Part shown: piece by piece, positions 7,396-12,339 of the stretch
Layout of the letters: each line of letters opens with the position of its first letter
How positions within the stretch are numbered: the stretch's first letter is position 1
Translations under genes and position numbers: made by a program
The notes under the pieces: generated by a model
Seen by the model: the letters and a program-made list of their open reading frames with translations, nothing else
Told to the model about the DNA's origin: nothing
Database searches by the model: none
Source of the DNA: Victivallales bacterium
GTDB taxonomy: Bacteria; Verrucomicrobiota; Lentisphaeria; Oligosphaerales; Oligosphaeraceae
DNA length: 12,339 bases
Assembly: GCA_017543165.1 (NCBI GenBank)
Contig: JAFYGL010000614.1
Coordinates: forward strand, 1 to 12,339
Reading direction: 5' to 3'

Positions 7396-9606
7396 ATGAC
7401 GCTTGCTTCCTGCCGTATAGGTCCTGACAGCAAACAATATCAATGTTGGCAGCATATTCCATTTTCGATTTATGACAAGTCCCATGACAGTAAACCTGCA
7501 ATGTTTGTATTCAGGCGTGCATTATGCCTGAAACGCATGCCAGAGCAAATCCTTGCATTTCACACTGGCGCGTGCAAATACCGCATTTTTATAAATGGCA
7601 GGTACATTGATGACGGTCCAGTTGAAATTGGAGGAGACTACGGAAAGAAAGACGCGCCTAACTGGTGGTATTATGACAGAAGGGACCTGACGTCCTTTTT
7701 TAAAGCGGGAAAGAACGTCATTGTCGCAGAGGTGCTAAGTCATCCTGAGGCTGCCACGGATTATTCATTTGGGGAGCTTTTCCTTGCATTGCAGCTTTTT
7801 GCAAATGATAGTTTGCTGCTTGAAACAGATGCCAGCTGGAAGGCCATTCGCAATGAAGGCTACATTAGTCCCACCGAATTTGACGAAGCTAAAAGCCCAG
7901 GCGAATACCACAAGGAGGACTTTGATGATACAGCATGGCCATTGGCAGAGCCATTATCCACCAAAGGCATCATTCCAGAACACATGGATTTTCTTCCTCA
8001 TCTTGAAGAGCATTGTATATTCCCCGATGATTGCTTTCTGCCATTCCCTGAATGTGAAGCCTGGATTCTTGACTTGAAGGCGCTGTCCTCTTGCAGCAGA
8101 GCTGTGACTACAGTTCTTCCTGGTCCACCTGTGAGATTTGGGATAAGATTCCAAAATGAGGTGTTTGGACATTTGGAGCTTGAAACAGAAACATCCAGCA
8201 TGGCAACCATAACCGTTGAATTCTATGAGGTGCCTGGACAAATCAGCGGCATATTTAAATATAGTTGCGCACAGGGGCGACATTCACATCGTTTTAGCCT
8301 TCCGCTTCCAATGCAAATAGGATTGGTCACAATTGATTGCGGCCCCTGCTTTGGGCATGCCGCTAAGCCATTGAAACTGCATTCGCTGAAAATGAACAGT
8401 CGTTGTTTTCCATTGCCTGAGGCCGCCTCTTTTCATTGTTCCTTGCCGACCTTTGAAAATGTTCGTGCAATGGTTGACAGAACAATGCGTCTTTGCATGA
8501 TGCGGCTGCATCTTGATTCACCTGTTCACCAAGAAGGATTGGGCTGCCCTGGGGACTATATGATTGAGGCCTTGATATCATACTCCTTGTATGGAGAAAG
8601 CCGCCTTGTCCGTGCAGACTTATCCAGAATTGCAAAATTGCTGCTTCAGCAAAAAGGCTGTCTCCACAATACATCATATGCACTGCTTTGGACCGAAATG
8701 GTCAAGGACTACTATATGTACACAGGGGATTTGGCGCTGGTGCGCGATATCTTTCCTGCAATACAGGCTGTGCTTGGCAGGTTCTCTTCCTTTCTCGGAA
8801 AAAGCGGCCTTCTGACGAAATGCCCTGACTACAGCTTTATTGACTGGTTCTCTGAAGGAGGAATAAACTATGCCAAACCTCCAGCAGAGCGCGGCATGGC
8901 TTGCATGACAGCCTTCTACTACAGGGCATTAAGAAACTCTGCATTCCTTTGCGATGAACTTGGAATGGTTCATGATTATGCCGCACAGGCAGATGATATC
9001 AAGCAGGCATTCAATGAAAAATTGTATGACAGTGCCAATTCCTGTTATTGTGATGGCATATCTTTTATTGCTGAAAACAGAAATCCGCTTCGTTGCCCCG
9101 ATGACACTGGAAAATCAGGCCATTCCATCCATGCGAATGTCCTTGCTGTTTCCTATGGATTGGCGGACAAGGAGCGCATTCCCGTCATCATAGATAGAAT
9201 CATGGCGGAAATATCATGCAAGCCGCCAAGTCCCTATTTCATGCATTTTGTGTTTGAGGCACTTGAAACTGCAGGTCTTTGGGGAAAGTATGGCTTTGCA
9301 TTGCTTGGACGCTGGGAAAAACTCTTGAAAGAACATCCCGCCTCCTTGAGGGAATGCTGGGACTGTGGCGATTATTCCCATGCATGGAGTGGCACGCCAG
9401 CCTATCAAATATCGCGTTCCATTCTCGGCATAAGCCCCTTGAGGCCTGGCTATTCTATGGTTCGCTTTGCGCCCAGTTTTGGGAACTTGGAATACGTGGA
9501 AGGAGATGTTCCTACGATACACGGCATTATCCATGTCTGCCATTGCAACGGCACGACAAGTATAAAGGCTCCAGCAACAATAAAAGTGCAGTGCGAAAAA
9601 CTATAG
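7396..9606 (+). CDS. Alpha-L-rhamnosidase-like enzyme, GH78
   Basis: The 736-residue protein is related to bacterial GH78 enzymes, which invert and release alpha-L-rhamnose. About residues 35-150 form a beta-sandwich of the type that precedes the catalytic part (FINGRYIDDGPVE, W-W-YYDRRDLTSFFKAGKNVI). A second beta region follows. The (alpha/alpha)6 barrel spans about 360-660, with DSPVHQEGLGCPGD (D374, E380, D387) matching the family's D-P-x-x-E-x-x-x-W-x-GD motif, FIDW at 481-484, and RECWD (E653) with SHAWSG (H662) at the distal side. The last 70 residues are the usual C-terminal sandwich (LGISPLRPGYSMVRFAP, VPTIHGIIHV). The conserved Trp of the first motif is Cys384 here. No signal peptide is seen. 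The start is supported by GGAG 9 nt upstream. Substrate is uncertain: GH78-like proteins include members with unproven specificity. The gene overlaps the convergent hydrolase gene by 6 bp. Confidence 0.85.
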   Translation: MTLASCRIGPDSKQYQCWQHIPFSIYDKSHDSKPAMFVFRRALCLKRMPEQILAFHTGACKYRIFINGRYIDDGPVEIGGDYGKKDAPNWWYYDRRDLTSFFKAGKNVIVAEVLSHPEAATDYSFGELFLALQLFANDSLLLETDASWKAIRNEGYISPTEFDEAKSPGEYHKEDFDDTAWPLAEPLSTKGIIPEHMDFLPHLEEHCIFPDDCFLPFPECEAWILDLKALSSCSRAVTTVLPGPPVRFGIRFQNEVFGHLELETETSSMATITVEFYEVPGQISGIFKYSCAQGRHSHRFSLPLPMQIGLVTIDCGPCFGHAAKPLKLHSLKMNSRCFPLPEAASFHCSLPTFENVRAMVDRTMRLCMMRLHLDSPVHQEGLGCPGDYMIEALISYSLYGESRLVRADLSRIAKLLLQQKGCLHNTSYALLWTEMVKDYYMYTGDLALVRDIFPAIQAVLGRFSSFLGKSGLLTKCPDYSFIDWFSEGGINYAKPPAERGMACMTAFYYRALRNSAFLCDELGMVHDYAAQADDIKQAFNEKLYDSANSCYCDGISFIAENRNPLRCPDDTGKSGHSIHANVLAVSYGLADKERIPVIIDRIMAEISCKPPSPYFMHFVFEALETAGLWGKYGFALLGRWEKLLKEHPASLRECWDCGDYSHAWSGTPAYQISRSILGISPLRPGYSMVRFAPSFGNLEYVEGDVPTIHGIIHVCHCNGTTSIKAPATIKVQCEKL

Positions 9607-10524
9607 CGTTTTCAGCCAGTTGGCCAGCAGGTCAATCCAGTATGACACGGGCTTGCCGTCCGCTGTGACTTTCATGCCGAAGCCGTGGCTTCCCTCCTGG
9701 AAGATGTGCATTTCGGCGGGGACGCCAGCGGCATACAGCGCCTGGAAGTAGATTATGGAATTGAATGGCTGCACACCTGGGTCGTCCGCCGCATGGACCA
9801 GGAACGCAGGCGGCGTCTGGCTGTCCACAAAGCATTCTGGCGAATAGTATTTCTTCTTGTCGAAGGGGCAGTCTAGGCCAAGGAGGCGTTTGCCTGTGGT
9901 TGCGCTTGCCCAAATCTGCTTTTCAATAATTGAGACCACAGGGTATATTGGGATTGAGAAGTCTGGTCTGGCGGAAATGTCCTTAAGTTCGGTGTCATCA
10001 AATCTGTTGTACATTGTGGAGACGCAGCAGCACAGGTGCCCTCCTGCGGAAAAGCCCATCACGCCGATTTTGTCCGCGTCGTAGCCATACTTGTCGCTCC
10101 AGGAACGAATGAGGCGCATTGCGCGGAGCGCGTCGATAAGCGGGGCGTCGGGCGCGGCGCCGAATACCTCGCCAGGAGCGGGGTCCCTGTATTTCAGGAC
10201 AAATGCGGAAACGCCGATGCTGTTCAGGAAACGCGCCACGGCAAAGCCCTCGTGGTCAATGGCCAGGTGCTTGTAGCCGCCGCCAGGCAGCACCAGTATC
10301 GCCTTTCGGCAATTGTTCTGCGCGGAGGCTGGCAGGCAATACATCGCAGGCTCGCTGACCTGCTCAATCTTGCGGTTGTGGCATGTTGTACCCCGCTCCG
10401 TCAGTTTCTCTGGCTCCTCCCAGTGCGGGAGATTGTCCTTGACACCGTCAGGCCACAGTGGAATTGGCTCTGGCATGTCCTCGAGTGCGTCAAGTGTTGT
10501 CATGTAGTTTCGTCTTTCCAGCAT
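9601..10524 (-). CDS. Alpha/beta-hydrolase, probable carbohydrate esterase
   Basis: The 307-residue protein is an alpha/beta-hydrolase of the acetyl-xylan-esterase-like (BD-FAE/dienelactone-type) group. Seen in order: the oxyanion-loop motif LPGGGY (79-84), the nucleophile elbow GFSAGG with S159, the acid D247 or D248 in HAADDPGV, and H280 in GSHGFG. The triad is complete. Three cysteines in a row (C165-C167) follow the elbow, an oddity of no known meaning. There is no signal peptide, so the likely task is removing acyl groups from sugars or oligosaccharides in the cytoplasm; the true substrate is not evident. The start is supported by AAGGAG a few bases upstream of the ATG at 10524; M8 is a weaker alternative. 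It follows the DeoR-type gene by 30 nt on the same strand, so co-transcription is likely. Its stop lies in the CTATAG shared with the rhamnosidase gene. G+C is visibly higher than in the glycosidase block. Confidence 0.88.
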   Translation of the reverse strand: MLERRNYMTTLDALEDMPEPIPLWPDGVKDNLPHWEEPEKLTERGTTCHNRKIEQVSEPAMYCLPASAQNNCRKAILVLPGGGYKHLAIDHEGFAVARFLNSIGVSAFVLKYRDPAPGEVFGAAPDAPLIDALRAMRLIRSWSDKYGYDADKIGVMGFSAGGHLCCCVSTMYNRFDDTELKDISARPDFSIPIYPVVSIIEKQIWASATTGKRLLGLDCPFDKKKYYSPECFVDSQTPPAFLVHAADDPGVQPFNSIIYFQALYAAGVPAEMHIFQEGSHGFGMKVTADGKPVSYWIDLLANWLKTL

Positions 10525-10554
10525 AATGCTCCTTGTGTTTTTGTGTGTATCTTG

Positions 10555-11271
10555 TCAATCCGAGATTATTTCATCGAATGCGCGGCACGGCGCAATGCGA
10601 AACAGCCCGCTTCTGTTGCGCTTGCTGCGGTCCGCCAGCAGGTATTTGTGCTCCGACAATTCCAGCACCTTCCTCAGCAATCCCGTGTGCAGTTCGTGGT
10701 TGGAGGTGGCCTTCTCGTCGCCGACGCCGAATGCCGACATGAATGCCTTGGATATCTCCAAATCCTCCAGCTGCCGCAATGTGGACTGCCCCAGAAACGA
10801 GTTCAACTGGATGTCATAGCTGCCGCCAAGCCCGATTCTTACATAATGGGGCGGATATTTGTGGAAATTCTGTATGATTGCCACGGAATTCGTGATAATC
10901 GTCAAATTGGAGAATGCCGAGGTCTCCAGCAACTGGGCCAGGTGATACACCGTTGTGGAGGAATCCAGAAAAAGAATGTCGTTCTCTCCTATCAGGGCAA
11001 GCGCCTGGCCTGCAATGGCCTCCTTCTTGTCCTGGTTGCAGATTATACGTTCCTGGAACGGAGGATGCACTGGGGAATTTGCCGACGTGTGATGCTCCTG
11101 GAACACAACGCCGCCATATACCCTCTGCACCACGTTGCGGAGTGCCAGCTCGGATATGTCCCTGTACATCGTGGCCCCTGATACCTTGAAATGCCTGGCT
11201 AATTCCTCTATGGAACAGTACTTCTTCTGCTTCAGGTAATCAACTATGGCAAAACTACGCAGTTTCTTCAT
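10555..11271 (-). CDS. DeoR-family transcriptional regulator
   Basis: The 238-residue protein has the two expected parts. Residues about 5-57 are the winged helix-turn-helix (VDYLKQKKYCSIEELARHF, VSGATMYRDISEL, QRVYGGVV, matching the family's VS..T.RRDL..L.....RV.GG pattern). About 75-230 are the DeoRC effector domain, which resembles sugar-phosphate isomerases (FLDSSTT at 101-107, TIITNS at 124-129, LLADRSK at 211-217). Such proteins are usually repressors released by a phosphorylated sugar. The gene is divergent from a PfkB kinase across a repeat-rich spacer, so it most likely controls the kinase and its own operon with the hydrolase; its effector could be the kinase product. No clear ribosome site precedes ATG 11271, but the helix-turn-helix begins right after it, so the start fits the family. 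Confidence 0.92.
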   Translation of the reverse strand: MKKLRSFAIVDYLKQKKYCSIEELARHFKVSGATMYRDISELALRNVVQRVYGGVVFQEHHTSANSPVHPPFQERIICNQDKKEAIAGQALALIGENDILFLDSSTTVYHLAQLLETSAFSNLTIITNSVAIIQNFHKYPPHYVRIGLGGSYDIQLNSFLGQSTLRQLEDLEISKAFMSAFGVGDEKATSNHELHTGLLRKVLELSEHKYLLADRSKRNRSGLFRIAPCRAFDEIISD

Positions 11272-11308
11272 GGCTTACGGGAATTATTTATTCTTTTTTG
11301 CAAAAACG

Positions 11309-11366
11309 ATGATAAAATATGATAATTTCTCAATATTTCCAATATCTTTATTAATTTTTCTCAATA
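11309..11366. repeat. Two direct-repeat pairs, candidate repressor operators
   Basis: ATGATAA occurs at 11309-11315 and again at 11319-11325, a 10-bp period (about one helical turn). TTTCTCAATA occurs at 11326-11335 and 11357-11366, identical in all 10 bases with a 31-bp period (about three turns), and both copies are followed by an A/T-rich run ending in CC. Same-face spacing in a divergent spacer next to a DeoR-type gene suggests operators. In so AT-rich a stretch chance repeats are possible, so this is a candidate only. Confidence 0.45.
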
Positions 11367-11370
11367 ATCC

Positions 11371-11399
11371 ACATTGAATTATGGTTTTGCGCCTATAAG
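11371..11399 (+). promoter_or_regulatory. Candidate promoter of the kinase gene
   Basis: TATAAG at 11394-11399 matches the sigma-70 -10 box in five of six positions and is 27 nt before the kinase ATG. The hexamer 17 nt upstream, ACATTG (11371-11376), is a poor -35 box. The upstream TTTCTCAATA copy lies just before this -35 region, a position where a bound repressor could interfere. Confidence 0.3.
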
Positions 11400-11426
11400 T
11401 TAAAGCACAATTTCAGAGGTGACACC

Positions 11427-12320
11427 ATGGGCAAAATAGATTTTGTAGGACTTGGCTTTTGCAGCACCGACTATCTTGCGTTGCTGCCGGAAATACCCAT
11501 AGACAACAAGGTGCAGATGCTGCGTCATCTGGTGCAGGGGGGCGGTCCTGCGGCGACTGCGACGGTCGCCGCGGCGCGTCTTGGATTGAGCGCCGCGTTC
11601 ATAGGCATGATTGGGGATGACGAGCCAGGCAAGTGGATATTGCGTGACTTCGAGGCGGAGAAGGTGTTCACAGGCGGCATGCGTGTCAGGTCAGGCCAGA
11701 CCTCGCCCATAGCATACTGCTGGGTTGACGCAGGCAGCGGCAAGCGCAGTGTTGCCTGGACACGCGGAACACTGCAGGAACTCCAGGCAGACGAGGTGGA
11801 TATGGACCTGGTGCGAAACGCCAGGATTCTGCATTTGGACGGGCACAACCCAAAGGCCGCGCTGGCCGCCGCGAAGGAGGCCCGCAAATGCGGCATTCCA
11901 GTGCTTCTGGATGCAGGCACCTTGCGGGATGGTGTGCGGGAACTGCTGTCCTACGTGACGATATTGATTGCCTCGGAGTTGTTCGCCAGGCAGTATTCAG
12001 GCGAGGAAGACCTGAAGAAAGCACTTTGCAAGTTGGGGGAAATCGGCGCGGAGGTAACTGGCGTCACCATGGGAAAGGATGGCTCCATGGTATTGGATAA
12101 TGGCAACATCCTGCATTGCCCTGCCTTCAAGATTGACGCTGTCGATACAACGGGCGCGGGGGATGTATATCATGCAGCCTTCGGAGTGCGCTATCTTGAG
12201 ACGAAAGACCTGATGGAATGCATGAGGTTCGCCTCCGCAGTTTCAGCCCTCAAGTGCCAGCAACTAGGCGGCAGGACAGGCATCCCCACAAGAAAGCAAG
12301 TGGATGAGTTTTTGCAATAG
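11427..12320 (+). CDS. PfkB-family sugar kinase (ribokinase-like, YihV-like sequence)
   Basis: The 297-residue protein is a ribokinase-fold kinase that phosphorylates a sugar or sugar derivative with ATP. The N-terminal part has the substrate-side GGGPAATATVAAARLG (38-53) and GMIGDDEPG. The C-terminal signature DTTGAGDVYHAAF holds the catalytic base D246 and the anion-hole glycines. The ending RFASAVSALKCQQLGGRTGIP resembles, from memory, E. coli sulfofructose kinase YihV, as does the GGGPAATA segment. Lys28 aligns with YihV Lys27, but positions I recall as sulfonate-binding Asn109 and Arg138 look like Trp and Gly here, so sulfofructose is unlikely as substrate. Tagatose, fructose derivatives, fuculose-like sugars or nucleosides remain possible. 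The start is supported by AGAGG 7 nt upstream. The gene is divergent from the DeoR-type regulator and rich in G+C. Any partner aldolase would lie beyond the right edge. Confidence 0.9.
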   Translation: MGKIDFVGLGFCSTDYLALLPEIPIDNKVQMLRHLVQGGGPAATATVAAARLGLSAAFIGMIGDDEPGKWILRDFEAEKVFTGGMRVRSGQTSPIAYCWVDAGSGKRSVAWTRGTLQELQADEVDMDLVRNARILHLDGHNPKAALAAAKEARKCGIPVLLDAGTLRDGVRELLSYVTILIASELFARQYSGEEDLKKALCKLGEIGAEVTGVTMGKDGSMVLDNGNILHCPAFKIDAVDTTGAGDVYHAAFGVRYLETKDLMECMRFASAVSALKCQQLGGRTGIPTRKQVDEFLQ

Positions 12321-12339
12321 TGGACAGTCCACAGTCCAC
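12320..12339. repeat. Short palindrome and tandem 7-mer at right edge (cut by window)
   Basis: Immediately at the kinase stop, GTGGAC-A-GTCCAC is a perfect palindrome (12320-12332), and AGTCCAC is repeated head to tail (12326-12332, 12333-12339) up to the last base. It may be the first part of a terminator hairpin or of a longer tandem array; the window ends before this can be told. Confidence 0.4.

Larger units (their letters stand above)
11272..11426. promoter_or_regulatory. AT-rich divergent control region between DeoR-type gene and kinase gene
   Basis: This 155-bp spacer must hold promoters for both directions. Only 27 of the 120 bases from 11281 to 11400 are G or C, far below the flanking genes. 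It contains a 12-bp perfect palindrome, TTTTTGCAAAAA (11295-11306), and the direct repeats listed separately. The kinase ribosome site AGAGG is at 11415-11419, 7 nt before the ATG. I could not pick a confident promoter for the leftward operon among many A/T-rich hexamers. Confidence 0.75.

Noticed and set aside
10036..11181. A 381-codon open frame on the + strand antisense to the hydrolase and DeoR-type genes
   Set aside because: Its translation is low in recognisable domains and it lies opposite two genes with clear families and complete motifs. The long open frame follows from their G+C-rich codon use.
11295..11306. TTTTTGCAAAAA as a terminator
   Set aside because: It lies in a divergent promoter region, has no loop and no G+C stem, and is better read as an AT-rich palindrome of possible regulatory use.
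1..12339. CRISPR array, insertion sequence, tRNA or rRNA genes, phage genes
   Set aside because: I read for regular spaced repeats, transposase motifs, cloverleaf-like segments and phage functions and saw none.

Overview
The window looks like chromosomal DNA from a carbohydrate-degrading member of the Lentisphaerae/Kiritimatiellae-type Planctomycetes-Verrucomicrobia-Chlamydiae group, probably related to gut Victivallis. This placement is an inference. It rests on a pseudopilin with the [24 protein letters not shown] start and an exact H-X9-DG tail, on a DUF4838 protein, on a FAD-dehydrogenase-type protein with a helical-repeat tail, and on a dense set of glycoside hydrolases. I see no 16S gene, mobile element, tRNA or CRISPR array.

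Left block (1 to 9606, all + strand): the 3' end of a gene cut by the window edge (probably a FAD-dependent oxidoreductase with a HEAT-like tail); a pseudopilin; an exported DUF4838 protein with a CBM9-like C-terminus; a GH29 alpha-L-fucosidase; a GH20 beta-N-acetylhexosaminidase; and a GH78-type alpha-L-rhamnosidase. Gaps are short (18 to 90 nt), so this is probably one operon or two. Of these proteins only the DUF4838 protein has a classical signal peptide, and the pseudopilin has a prepilin leader. The three glycosidases have none, so they are predicted to act in the cytoplasm on imported oligosaccharides. Fucosidase followed by hexosaminidase would suit fucosylated, GlcNAc-containing glycans such as mucin or Lewis-type structures; the rhamnosidase adds a deoxyhexose activity. 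No transporter is visible.

Right block (9601 to 12339): an alpha/beta-hydrolase and a DeoR-family repressor run leftwards as a two-gene operon, divergent from a PfkB-family sugar kinase. The hydrolase meets the rhamnosidase gene tail to tail with a 6-bp overlap in which both stop codons lie in the palindrome CTATAG. The 155-bp divergent spacer is very AT-rich and carries two families of exact direct repeats spaced by about one and about three helical turns. It is the obvious place for DeoR binding. A likely, unproven picture is a repressor that senses a sugar phosphate, perhaps the kinase product, and controls both directions. Genes of the right block are visibly richer in G+C than the glycosidase block.

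The points most worth following up are the uncharacterised exported DUF4838/CBM9-like protein with its adjacent pseudopilin, the YihV-like kinase without the expected sulfosugar-binding residues, and the repeat-rich divergent control region. I do not see a clearly new defence or mobile system.
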